Source of the DNA: Membranipora membranacea
Lineage: Eukaryota; Bryozoa; Gymnolaemata; Cheilostomatida; Membraniporidae
Length of the DNA stretch: 64,000 nt
Assembly: GCA_914767715.1 (NCBI GenBank)
Contig: OU612074.1
Span: 21,932,062-21,996,061 of the forward strand
Direction: 5' to 3'
In this document: in pieces, positions 48,751-59,109 of the stretch
Position numbering within the stretch: the stretch's first letter is position 1
Layout: each line of letters opens with the position of its first letter
Notes under the pieces: model-generated
Seen by the model: the letters and a program-made list of their open reading frames with translations, nothing else
What the model was told of the DNA's origin: nothing
The model's database searches: none
Translations under genes and position numbers: made by a program

Positions 48751-49788
48751 ATGACAACAGAGAACATGGACACTTATTCACTGCAAGCAGAGTCTGACCT
48801 GGACCACTGCCAATCATGCCAGAAAATGCTGAGCATCATCGAAATTATGTCTGACAGACTAGAGCAGATGCATGCTAAGCTAGAAGCATTCTCTATACCA
48901 AATGAAAACCCCATTGAGAGAGCAGTTCAAGTCATGTCAGAGAAACTAGACATGATGGAGGCCAAACTTGACAAAGTCTCCTCACCCCCAGCTGACTATC
49001 GTCAGGCAGTAATGAGAAATATCCAACAACCGATTCCGCCTAAGTCAGCTTTCACTGAACAAAGAAACCAATATCACCAATCTCTCAACCAACGAGAACA
49101 ACCTCAACAGACACAACAACAGCAGCAACAGCAACAACAGCAACAACAGCAGCAACAACAGCAGCAAAAGCGACAACAGCAGCAACAAGCACAACAACAA
49201 CGTCAAGATCAGCGCCTTACACAACCACCGAAAAGTCAATATACTGACAAATCTACCCCTGGATTCGACCATGAAAAATGCTTTATAATACACAGTACAA
49301 AACAGGACTTCACGTCAATCAGTCAGGATGACGTGAGAAAAGCAATCGGCAAATTAAACGGACCAACGATGATTGACTTTATCAAGCGATACAAGTTCAA
49401 CTCGGCAGACCCGAAATTCATAATACAGATAACAAAACCTGAACAAGTAGATATAATAATAAAAAAATGGGAAGCTGAAGCACTTGGAGGCTCATCAGCA
49501 AGACGACCCATTCAACCGAGCCAACATGTTGGCATCATCAAAGATGTTCCTATTTACATAATGAATGAAGACCTCCAACAAGAGGTCCAAACAGTATTCA
49601 AAGACGCTACAGTGTACCGAATGAGGACCAAAGATGGCACTAACCCTCTACGAACTGTAAAAGTTAACTTCAATGATGAAACACAGCTAGGAAATGCACT
49701 GGCAAACGGCATAACCTTTAACAAGCATCAGCTTTTGTTTCGAGTAGAGAAACCCTACGTCTTCCCTCCCAGGACCTACAATGGCTAA
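48751..49788 (+). CDS. LINE ORF1 protein, poly-Q, 345 residues
   Basis: First protein of the retrotransposon, expected to bind RNA and package it with ORF2p. Residues 20-80 carry heptad-like helices (MLSIIEIMSDRLEQMHAKL) after a CQSC pair. Residues 122-140 are an unbroken run of 19 Gln made of mixed CAA and CAG codons, within a Q-rich zone to about 160. Residues 175-345 form a compact domain (KCFIIHSTKQDF, PIYIMNEDLQQEV, FRVEKPYVFPP) that could be an RRM/CTD-like fold. No zinc knuckle is seen, unlike many LINE ORF1s. Its stop overlaps the ORF2 start. Confidence 0.85.
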   Translation: MTTENMDTYSLQAESDLDHCQSCQKMLSIIEIMSDRLEQMHAKLEAFSIPNENPIERAVQVMSEKLDMMEAKLDKVSSPPADYRQAVMRNIQQPIPPKSAFTEQRNQYHQSLNQREQPQQTQQQQQQQQQQQQQQQQQQKRQQQQQAQQQRQDQRLTQPPKSQYTDKSTPGFDHEKCFIIHSTKQDFTSISQDDVRKAIGKLNGPTMIDFIKRYKFNSADPKFIIQITKPEQVDIIIKKWEAEALGGSSARRPIQPSQHVGIIKDVPIYIMNEDLQQEVQTVFKDATVYRMRTKDGTNPLRTVKVNFNDETQLGNALANGITFNKHQLLFRVEKPYVFPPRTYNG

Positions 49789-52711
49789 TCTAAGCGTAAG
49801 AAACCAAGCATCAATAAACTCGTCTAACATTTATGAACAAAGTCTCTGCTACCATAACCGCATATGGAATACTATTAGCTCCCTATCTGAGATGAAGCCT
49901 GCATCCAGCAACAATTTGAGACTTCTACATCACAACGTAAGGTCATTATATAAAAAGATGTTTTATTATGAAAGCCTCAATCTTTTTAAGTCAACCGACA
50001 TTTTTTCTGTTTCTGAAACATGGCTCACTCCTGATATTCCAGATAGTCTTGTTGACTTGCCTGGATTCTCAATAGCTAGATGTGACAGAAAATCTACAAC
50101 CAAAACCCGGGGAGGCGGTGCTGCGCTCTTTGTAAAATCTTCATATAAATTCTCTATAATAAGTCAATTAAGTGTTAAACTGTCCAAATTTTGTGACTCG
50201 GTTTGGATAAAAATACCTTCCACAAACAACCAACACGGCTACATCATCGGATCAATTTATCTTCCCCCTGATGCTAACAAAACCGAATTCATTACAATGA
50301 TGAGCTCAATTCTACATCAAAACCAATATGTTGGCCATAAGTTTATACTACTAGGAGATTTTAATATTAATTGGAATTCCTCCTCAAACGAAAAAACACA
50401 TTTAGAGCAGAGCTTCTTGTCTGCAGGGCTATTACAGCAAGTTAATGGGATTTCATACATTAGCCATTTAGGGAGAGAAAGCTTATTAGACCACAACTAT
50501 GTGAACAGTGACATTAGCATTAATAGTTGCAAGATCCTGACATGCGATAGATCAATTTCTGATCACTATGCCACATACTTAGTAATTAATCAACATCATG
50601 CTATAAAACAGCCACGCAAACTAATTAGAACCAGAAATATTCACAGCATTAATCATGAGGAATTTTATAATGACTGTTCGAAACTTCCACTACTGCAAAC
50701 AGCAACTGACATGAACAAATCATTGCATCACCGCATGGAAAATATCGAAAACTTTATCTCTGACCTGATTGACAAGCATGCTCCAGTTAAAACAAAAAGA
50801 GTGCGAGGGGCTAAAAACCAGTGGCTTTTCCCTGATATTCAGCATCTCATTAATTTAAGAAACAAATTTCACAAGAGAGTATTCAAGGATATACCTAATC
50901 CAGCTACAGCGCAAGTCAAACAGTTCAACAAGTTTCGAAACTTTGTTACAAATAAAATTAGGAATGCTAAGAAAGACTTTATAAATGACTCGTTATCTAA
51001 AGATGAAAAAAGTTTTTTCACCTGCCTGAAATCACTGACAGGAAAGAAGAAATCCTCTGATCAAATCGAGAAAATTAGCTATCAATACTCTACCTACACC
51101 TCAAACTCTGACAAGGCAAATGCCCTTAATAGATATTTCACCACGGTCGCTGGACAATCGGTTTTTATTCCTAAGATCGATCCACAACCTGACCTTTTCC
51201 ATGGTCCAAGTTTCTCTTTCACATATGTTGAGAGCGAAACAATCTACAAACTGATAAAGTCCCTCAAACCAAATAAACGGGGTGGCTTGACCATGTTTCC
51301 AGCTTCCCTGTACCAAATTGTTGCAGACCTATTAGCTCTTCCCATAGCCCTGATCATTAACGAATGCTACAAGAAATCAATATTCCCTGACTGCCTAAAA
51401 ACAGCCCTGGTCACCCCACTCTTTAAGAAGGGCGATAAAACAGACCCTTGCAATTACAGACCAATTTCCAGTCTGCCAATCATATCAAAGGTGTTTGAGC
51501 TAGATATGAAAAATCAAATTATGACCTTTATCGAAACACATGGAATACTCTCAGATCGACAATTCGGTTTTCGTAAGCACCATTCTAGTGAACAGTTACT
51601 ACTTTCTCTTTTACAAAATTGGAGAACAACGCTAGACAACCCTCAACCGAATTTCATAGGTGCACTGTCTTTGGACGTACGTAAAGCATTTGACACTATA
51701 AATCATGGACAACTCATCCACACTCTAAAGCGACTAAATTTTGCAGAGTCAACAACAAAATTATTTACATCCTATCTTTCACATCGAACCCAAATCATGA
51801 AAGTTGATCATGATCAGTCCATTGCACTACCGATTACATGTGGAGTACCCCAAGGAAGTGTTCTAGGTCCAATCTTATTCAATCTTGCTATCAATGATCT
51901 CCTTAACAAGCACAAAACTGCATTCGCTTACGCTGATGACACCGTTATTTACTGCACAGCAACAGATATCCATACCTTAATGGATAAATCTGAGTCATTG
52001 ATGAGAGAAGTATCGAATTGGTATTCAAACAATCTCCTTCAACTCAACTTATCCAAAACTCAATACTGTATTTTCTCAAATAGGAAAGTAGAAGATTTTT
52101 ACCAAATCCAAATAAACAATTTGAAAATAGAATCCAAGCATTCACTCAATCTTCTTGGAGTTATTCTTGATTCAGAACTTAGTTTAACCCCTCAGGCTAA
52201 TGCCACCGCCTCTAAAGCAAACAAAATGGTCTACTTGTTATCAAAACTAAAAAAATACATGACAGTAGAAAACTCATTGAAGACTTGCAAATCACTGATC
52301 AGACCTATAGTAGAATACTGCTCATCATTGTACCTTGATGGTTTAGCCAAAAATTCAGATACATTAGAAAAAGTACAAAATAAAGCAATCAGAATCATAA
52401 CTTCAGCCCCCAAACAATTTTCTGTCACATCTGGCCGCTTGCTCCTAAATTTACATACTCTCCACAGTAGAAGGAATTTTCTTTTTCACAATTTTGTCAA
52501 ATCGAGGGTCCATAAAGGCCGTGCATCCAAGCACATACTTCATCTCGTTAGCAAATCAAACAGACATACACGATCACTTCGTAGCAACTGTGCAATAATT
52601 AAACCCTCATTTAGATCAAACCTAGGCAAATCAGCCTTTTTAAATATTTTTCATACATTTGTAACTAAATCAACCAAGCCTCATGAATCATTATCATTTA
52701 ATCCCACCTAA
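49781..52711 (+). CDS. LINE ORF2: APE endonuclease and reverse transcriptase, 976 residues
   Basis: Nicks target DNA and copies the element RNA into it. Endonuclease residues: HNVRS at 51-55, SETW at 78-81, GDFN at 192-195, SDHY at 260-263. Reverse transcriptase spans about 495-780: LVTPLFKKGDKTDPCNYRPI, FGFRKHHSSEQ, DVRKAFD at 632-638, GVPQGSVLGP at 688-697 and the catalytic YADD at 717-720. A C-terminal LINE domain follows (LLGVILDSEL). No RNase H. All key residues are present and no stop interrupts the frame. The ATG (49781) lies inside the end of ORF1, ATGGCTAA, so translation probably uses stop-restart. Confidence 0.95.
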   Translation: MANLSVRNQASINSSNIYEQSLCYHNRIWNTISSLSEMKPASSNNLRLLHHNVRSLYKKMFYYESLNLFKSTDIFSVSETWLTPDIPDSLVDLPGFSIARCDRKSTTKTRGGGAALFVKSSYKFSIISQLSVKLSKFCDSVWIKIPSTNNQHGYIIGSIYLPPDANKTEFITMMSSILHQNQYVGHKFILLGDFNINWNSSSNEKTHLEQSFLSAGLLQQVNGISYISHLGRESLLDHNYVNSDISINSCKILTCDRSISDHYATYLVINQHHAIKQPRKLIRTRNIHSINHEEFYNDCSKLPLLQTATDMNKSLHHRMENIENFISDLIDKHAPVKTKRVRGAKNQWLFPDIQHLINLRNKFHKRVFKDIPNPATAQVKQFNKFRNFVTNKIRNAKKDFINDSLSKDEKSFFTCLKSLTGKKKSSDQIEKISYQYSTYTSNSDKANALNRYFTTVAGQSVFIPKIDPQPDLFHGPSFSFTYVESETIYKLIKSLKPNKRGGLTMFPASLYQIVADLLALPIALIINECYKKSIFPDCLKTALVTPLFKKGDKTDPCNYRPISSLPIISKVFELDMKNQIMTFIETHGILSDRQFGFRKHHSSEQLLLSLLQNWRTTLDNPQPNFIGALSLDVRKAFDTINHGQLIHTLKRLNFAESTTKLFTSYLSHRTQIMKVDHDQSIALPITCGVPQGSVLGPILFNLAINDLLNKHKTAFAYADDTVIYCTATDIHTLMDKSESLMREVSNWYSNNLLQLNLSKTQYCIFSNRKVEDFYQIQINNLKIESKHSLNLLGVILDSELSLTPQANATASKANKMVYLLSKLKKYMTVENSLKTCKSLIRPIVEYCSSLYLDGLAKNSDTLEKVQNKAIRIITSAPKQFSVTSGRLLLNLHTLHSRRNFLFHNFVKSRVHKGRASKHILHLVSKSNRHTRSLRSNCAIIKPSFRSNLGKSAFLNIFHTFVTKSTKPHESLSFNPT

Positions 52712-53309
52712 TGTTGTTAACTTGTATTTTTGTTTGCCACTCTCTGTTTCTTCTCCTCTTTTTTCATCTTATTCATGCAATTTATGATACCATGCTTTCA
52801 TTATCCTACACACTATATAGTATGTAACACCCTACCACTTATATCTTTTTATTCAAGTCATTTTTTGTATCTATGTTAATGTGTATGAGGTCAACAAGTT
52901 ATTTTTAATTTGCTTTAATTATAAACTTTTAGAAAACCTCAATAAATAAATAAATAAATAAATAAATAGAAGTTTGCAGCTTCCGCAACAACTTTCGTCA
53001 AATAAACATAGTGCGCTATACTTAAATTTACTTATTACTAATTTCAAATCCAACAAACGGTATTTTTCCAGCTTATGTAGGTGCACAGTTATTGAGGGTG
53101 AGGTTTGTTGCAAAAAAGGACATGTACCGATCAAAATCCAGTCCCATCGGCCATGTGAGACATTTTAATACCTGCAGGTTGGTCTCTGTTAATATAATTG
53201 AAAACCATAAACACCATACAGACTGGATATGATGTTGAATTAGTCACCAGACCAGGTGATCAGGGAATGTGCTCCAACACTTGACACTGGTATAAAAAAT
53301 GGTCTGTCT

Positions 53310-53770
53310 CAGAAACTGTCAGAGATGCCAAATCTCAACTGGAGATAAGTGAGATTGTGGGTGCTGTGACAACTGCACGTCATGGCATCGGCTGAGAAGC
53401 AAACCGGTGGTTCTCAAAGGAAAGCCCAAAGGTTAGACGGGAGATGGAAGTTGATGAGGTGCGCAAGATGGAAGAGGAGCGCCGCCAGACACAAGCTGTA
53501 GGTCAAGCCTAACAAGGCAGGTGGACTTGTTGGGAGTCCGTTGAGCAGCATCAGCTCAAATGGACAGATAAGTGTTCGATGGAGCTACAAAGGATCAGCT
53601 TTCTTGTTGGTGCAGCTTATGATCAACTACCGACCCCGGCGAACCTGTAACGCTTGAATTTGACCGAGAACTCGAAATGCGATGAGTGCTCGTCCAAGGG
53701 CACACTTCGACATATACTGTCAAATTGCACGCAGCTCCTTTTTCCTTTGCTGCTTTGGTTAAAGAGTACC
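53310..53770 (+). pseudogene. Decayed reverse-transcriptase tail with CCHC motif
   Basis: One frame reads SETVRDAKSQLE, then WTDKCSMELQRISFLVGAAY, then CDECSSKGTLRHILSNC. The last is a C-x2-C-x7-H-x4-C knuckle, as found near the C-terminus of restriction-type or R2-like LINE proteins. Stops at about 53510 and 53648 break it. It is unrelated to the LINE beside it, which has no such knuckle. Confidence 0.6.
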
Positions 53771-54049
53771 AAACTGGAGAGAAGACAACTCGAAACACAG
53801 GCTCAAATTTGAGCTCAGAACATTGTCTATCGGCAATCACACACCCGACAGCTTACAGCTGTCTTTTCCATCGACAAAATTATGCAAGACAGCTTGAAAA
53901 GGGGGACTACTCATCTGTTGAGACAAATAACCAATCAGGGATATCAAAAATGAAGACTCCAAGTCCCTCCTGAGAGCAGTAGCAGGTATCAGCAGCAAGA
54001 GGGTTTCTCTTTTATGTGTAGACAACATGCTGACCTGTAACGTAATAAT

Positions 54050-54749
54050 TTCTTTTTTTTTTGTTTTTTTTGTTTGTTTGTTTAATTTATACTCTTTGTC
54101 CAAAGATGTTTACATTGAGATAAAAAGCCCCCTTGGAGAGAGAAAATAATAAATAATAAATTGTAAAAACAGAAACAATTTAAACTTGTTAGGCTAGATA
54201 GTCTTTGTTTTTTAAGATTGCCTTGCTACATTTCACAGTTCGTGACCGTTTTATATACACATCAGTTTGACACTTTCTTACAGATCTCTGTGGTCTTACG
54301 TTGGTTTTGTTATTTAGGCGGTTTCTCAGCAGATGTTCTGGATTATTGACGATTTTCAGCACATAGGTTGAGCATACGTCATGGAGTAAATCGCAAAGTG
54401 GCGTTAACTTAGCAGCGTTGAGTCTATCGATATAATGTTCAAGGTCATTGAAAATTATTCGCAGTGCTAGTTTCTGGATCTTTTCCAGCTCGTTCCTGAG
54501 ATAGTCTGCTAAGAAAGGAAACCAAGCTGGAGCTGAGTAGGTTATTGTTGGCAGTATTTGGGCTCTGTACATCATCACAAGTGTTTCTGTGTTAACCCCA
54601 GATTGTTTCAGGACTAACAATCCGTGGATTTTACGGTTTGCAGCCTTTCGTACCTCGGACACATGTTCGCTGAATGTAAGGTGGCTATCAAGTGTCACGC
54701 CTAGTAATTTTGTACTTGAGACGTTAGTGACGCTCTGGTTGGTGTTCAT
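54050..54749 (-). mobile_element. 5'-truncated LINE with C-terminal reverse-transcriptase frame
   Basis: The minus-strand frame 54189-54749 (186 residues) holds the post-catalytic LINE region: LLGVTLDSHLTFSEHV, ILPTITYSAPAW and LRNELEKIQKLALRII, ending at TAG. A 3' UTR and an A-rich tail with AAAC repeats (near 54050-54085) follow. The catalytic domain is absent, so it is a dead 3' fragment of a different family from the intact LINE. Confidence 0.85.
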
Positions 54750-55115
54750 AATTATTCAACGGGAAAGTCTTATACAAATGTATAAATATGTTGTTTGTTC
54801 CTTTTCGATGTATATATACAGGATTATAGAGCCGTGTTTATACATTCACGACTGCAAAGTGTGCATGAATGATCAGAAAGGAATTCGCGCTGCGCATAAA
54901 TATTTACTTGACGACGTGTGCCACTTATAATTTGCTAGTGGGCCACAATTGGCCTACAGCCGCGGTTTAAACACTCACACTCCTCAAATAGATGATAAGG
55001 AGATGTGTGACTGATTGCAGTGTACATAGAGTAAGTCGGTAATGCACTGTTGATGAAGTGTTCAATCAAGTTAAAAGCAACCATGTTTGGCACACAGTGC
55101 AAATCATTTTGTAAG

Positions 55116-55300
55116 GGATGACCTTGAATGTTAGCGAAAAGTCAACACCCAGCAAGTTTTATAAGCAACTGCTCATCAACACCCAATACAGCTATGCTTG
55201 CAGAATGTTAAGAAAAAATCAGATCCTGTTTAATCTTGGCCAGCACAATGACATGCTATTGGAGAATCGGAAAGATCCCATAGCTGAGCATGAGATTTAA
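55116..55300. repeat. Direct repeat flanking the foldback element, left copy
   Basis: GATGACCTTGAATGTTAGC through CAGATCCTGTTTAATCTTGG to GAAAGATCC matches 58308-58462 in the same orientation with moderate divergence. Confidence 0.8.
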
Positions 55301-55349
55301 ATGCCGATCCTTATATTTCTCCCTCTTATACTGTGGGCTGAGGAAAAAT

Positions 55350-55485
55350 GTATCGGCTTTATAGGCCTTGAAAAGTGCTGTAAGACAATTCCGCTGCATC
55401 ACCCGCCCCATGTCTTACAACAGCCGTCGCCAGCGACGGTTCTTAGTGCCAAGGCACGGAAAAGGATAGGTTTTTGTAATGTAAC
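55350..55485. repeat. Dispersed repeat R3, copy 3
   Basis: TTTATAGGCCTTGA, GTCTTACAACAG, CGCCAGCGACGGTTCTTAG and TTTTTGTAATGTAACG match the copies at 24680 and 39655. The middle has diverged. Confidence 0.75.
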
Positions 55486-55674
55486 GACTTTTTAGTCGGT
55501 AATAGATGAAAGTCTACATGATGACAGGTACAATATGTACCTTTCAGAACAGGGTCAGTTTTGTATGGGAGTAAAAAACGTCCTTGGTTGAAAAAGTTAC
55601 TATGCTATGGCTATGTATATTTATAGGGTCTCCTTGGACTTGACTTTTGCCAGTGAGTATCAGTACGGGTATCG

Positions 55675-58166
55675 TGATCATAGACAAATCACACAACACT
55701 AGACTGGATATTGAGGATCAGAAAGTGTCCTCATTAAATACTGCAACGCAACGACATCTCACTGTGGTAGAAAAGCAATGATGCATGTGTTTTTCGGAGT
55801 AATCTCCCTTTGATGCAGATAATTTTATAGATTTTATAGAATTTGATAAAGAATAACAGCAATCTTCTGCAGCACGGGTTACAGCTTTGTCTATATTCTG
55901 TCTAACTCATCACTTATTTTGATTAAGCAAAAATGGCATAGAAATATTAGTTAAACAGCATATCATACTTGCCAAGTAATCTAAATTCAAAAGTGGGAGA
56001 TTTCAATTTACTGCGATACTGCACGTCATTGCAATGCTCCGAGGGTGCGAAGTACTTGAACGATCCACATAGGGGTTTGAGGGCAGTGTGATCCCCCAAT
56101 AGAACCCGGCCGCTGATGCTCTGAGAGCGTTTCTAGCCACTAGGAAGGGCTATAAACACATATTTGATCCCAAATAATTTCATCTCGAAGGCCATGATAA
56201 CATATATTGCTATTTGCACATAGAATCAAACCGAGCATCGTTTTTCTAGGGCTAGCTTTGTGATTTTGTTGATGGCTGGGAATCAGAGCATACCGCAGAA
56301 TAAGAGTTTTAAAGAGTTAAGTACAGTGGGATGCACATTTAAATGTGCCATGAATCTTGTTGACAACCATATTAGTCGAATTTGGCGCAAGCCTTACGGT
56401 AACAATAAAGTGTTGGACTGCCCTTTCTGCTGCATGGAAATTTTTATCTACAACTGGGTTAGTGAGTTGAGCACTCCTTGGTTTGAGGCCTCCCGATTCT
56501 TGCGGCCGAATAGAGGGCAGTCCGCTGCTGAGGGATCACTAGTTGCACTTAAAAAGTCTGCACACTCAGAGCAGTTTAGTTTTTGACTTCTAAGAATGTA
56601 TTCACCTCAAAAATACGTAATAATAAGAACTAATAATGAGCAGCCAGCCTGATACACATAGGGATATCAATACAGGCATATACCAACCATACAAATTATA
56701 TTTTTTCTGGTAACAAATAGCATGTGGTGGTCTAGCCTGTTATCACAAGCTTCGTTTTGGGGTAGGAGGTTCAACAAGCTTATCAAGACAGTTGGGGGTC
56801 ATTCAAACATACTTCGCTAAATAAAACTGATGCATCAACTAATCCAGCACACAAGATAATCTTGTAACATTGTTTGGTGAAAGATTGATTCCCACAATGC
56901 AATTCTAGATTGGAATTTCTGAAGGGGATCAGAAGAAAATCCTAAATCCTATTATGCCTATTATAATACTGATGGGAATCAAACCACAATGCATTATTGG
57001 ATATTGCTGCAAGGTGATTGTGACCCTGTTCTCAGTAGTTGTTTTAGGAAATGTAGAATTCATGGCTAATGATTATTACCTAACATCTATTATAGAATTT
57101 TAGCAGATCAAATCCTTTACACCAAAACCTGAAAATTATCCCATGAAACAATTTGAGCATAATATGGGAAGATGACATTCTTCCAACAATACAATATAGA
57201 GAGCTTTGAGGGGATTGGGAGAAGATCTTTAATGATATTATATACTGATGAGAATTAAACCACTACGATGTATTATGGTATATTTCAACAAGGTTTTTGT
57301 GACCCAGTGGCAGCAGTTGTCTTATAAAATGTAGAATTCATACCAAATAATTTTTTTAAGGCATTATGTCAAACGAACCTTGAAAACATTGTTTTTAATG
57401 GATCACCATGGATATTCCTAAAAAAACGATGCTCGGTTTGATTCCAAGTGCAAATAGCTATATATGTTATCATAGCCTTCGAGATGAGACAGTGTAGCGT
57501 GCAGGTATATTCATTTACAAAATGTTCAGTACCCTGATTTAGGCTCCAATGGGTACTAAGTATCAGCATTATATTTACAATCACTGTTTAACTAATATTT
57601 CTATGTCATTTTTTGCTCAATCAAAATAAGTGATGAGTTAGACAGAATAAAGACAAATGTGTCAAATATGCATTTTCAGCCCTTCCTAGTGGCTAGAAAC
57701 GAGTATCAGCGGCCGGGTTCTATCCCGGACCCTGTAGGGGGATCACACTGTCCTCAAACCTCCATGTGGATCGTTCGGGTACTTCGCACCCTCGGAGCAT
57801 TGCGATGACATGCAGTATCGCTGTAGATTGAAATCTCCCATTTTTGAACTTATATTACTTGGCAAGTATGATATGCTGTTTAATGAATATTTCTATGCCA
57901 TCAAAATAAGTGATGAGTTAGACAGAATATAGACAAAGCTGTTGCCTGTGCTGCAGAAGGTTGCTGCTGCTATTCTGTATCAAGTTCTATAAAATCTATA
58001 AAATCATCTGCATCAAAGGGAGATTACTCCGAAAAACACATGCATCATTGCTTTTTCCACCACAGTGAGATGTCGTTGCGTCGCAGTATTCAATGAGGAC
58101 ACTTTTTGATAGGCTATTCACTACACAGTGTCCAGTCTAGTGTTGTGTGTTTTGTCTATGATCGTG
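55675..58166. mobile_element. 2.5-kb foldback element with inverted arms of 576 and 750 bases
   Basis: The left arm 55675-56250 is the reverse complement of 57417-58166. Examples are ATAGACAAATCACACAACAC against the right-hand end, GGCCGCTGATGCTCTGAGAG against the matching region near 57700, and CCGAGCATCGTTTTT against 57417. The right arm has an extra segment near 57510-57660 that duplicates its own TTTCTATG...TGAGTTAGACAG block. The middle (56251-57416) holds two diverged copies of a segment of about 180 bases (56880, 57160) and only a doubtful 108-codon frame at 56260. No transposase is seen. Confidence 0.85.
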
Positions 58167-58211
58167 ATCATCAACCGCCAAAAAAAACTACTCAGTAGAT
58201 TTTGCCTATGT

Positions 58212-58234
58212 CACTTCAGTAGTCTACTGAAGTG
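58212..58234. repeat. 23-base palindrome
   Basis: CACTTCAGTAG, one T, then CTACTGAAGTG: 11-base perfect arms just outside the right foldback arm. Confidence 0.85.
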
Positions 58235-58307
58235 TCAAGGCCAAATATATAGGCATATGCGCCCTTGGGCCAATGTTTCTTCCTACATCAAGGTCAAGGG
58301 ATGACCT

Positions 58308-58462
58308 TGGGATGCTAGTAAACACCCAGCAAGTTCTATAAACAACTGCTAATCAACATGCCTAACAAATATGTTTGCAGAAAATTCAATAAAAATGCAG
58401 ATCCTGTTTAATCTTGGCAAGCGCAGTGTCCTGTCATTTGAGAATTGGCAAGATCCATAGCA
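58308..58462. repeat. Direct repeat flanking the foldback element, right copy
   Basis: Same-direction match to 55116-55300 (ATGACCTTGGGATGCTAG, CAGATCCTGTTTAATCTTGG). Confidence 0.8.
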
Positions 58463-59109
58463 TCTTATCACAGAGTAAGGACGATTCAATGATTGTTATA
58501 GTGCCTGTGGTTTTTGATCCAGTGGGGGAAAATCATCAATCTGGCCACCTGCAAGTTTCAATAATTATATAAGTTACAATGTAAAGTTTGATGCAGACAT
58601 GCCTACCTTTGATAGGTCATAATTAATTCTGTATTTATCCTTAAGACTGATTTCCAACCTTTTTGAAATGTCCAACCTTCCAGCTATACATAAAATACAA
58701 AATATAAAATATTTATAGAAAAACTTTCATGATTATATCAAGTCTGACCTGACTGTCTGACAAATATAAGTTTCCTTTTACTTGCAATGCTCTTATATAG
58801 CATGGTTGAAGACACATCCACAATTTCTGATGGTATGTGTACGCATAAAACAAGATTTAATATTATTTTATCTTCTGGCAAAAGTAGGGCTTATCGGTTT
58901 TCATGTTGATGCAGCAGTAGATTGATGTATGTTGCCCGATGACATACTATGGTAATTCTGGATTGTTTCTGTTGCTTCTAGCGTGACTTCATTGTTACGG
59001 GTCTGCTGTAAGAGTGGTACTAGGATCAGAATTAGGATTTAGATTTGAATTCAGCTCGCTGATCTGGGTGTTGCTGTTAAATGCGTGTTCTCGAGTCTAA
59101 TCGTTTGAG

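Larger units (their letters stand above)
48550..52969 (+). mobile_element. Apparently intact non-LTR (LINE) retrotransposon
   Basis: Two long overlapping frames (ORF1, ORF2), a 3' UTR of about 230 bases and a (TAAA)n tail at 52940-52969. The 5' end is uncertain: the ORF1 frame is open back to a TAG at 48547 but has no upstream ATG. The layout of APE-type endonuclease then reverse transcriptase without RNase H fits the Jockey/CR1/L2 group; the exact clade is not decided. Confidence 0.9.

Noticed and set aside
49045-49293. Minus-strand poly-Leu frame
   Set aside because: Antisense shadow of the CAA/CAG run in LINE ORF1.
56260-56586. 108-codon frame in the middle of the foldback element
   Set aside because: It overlaps repeat sequence, has no recognised domain and no transposase signature.
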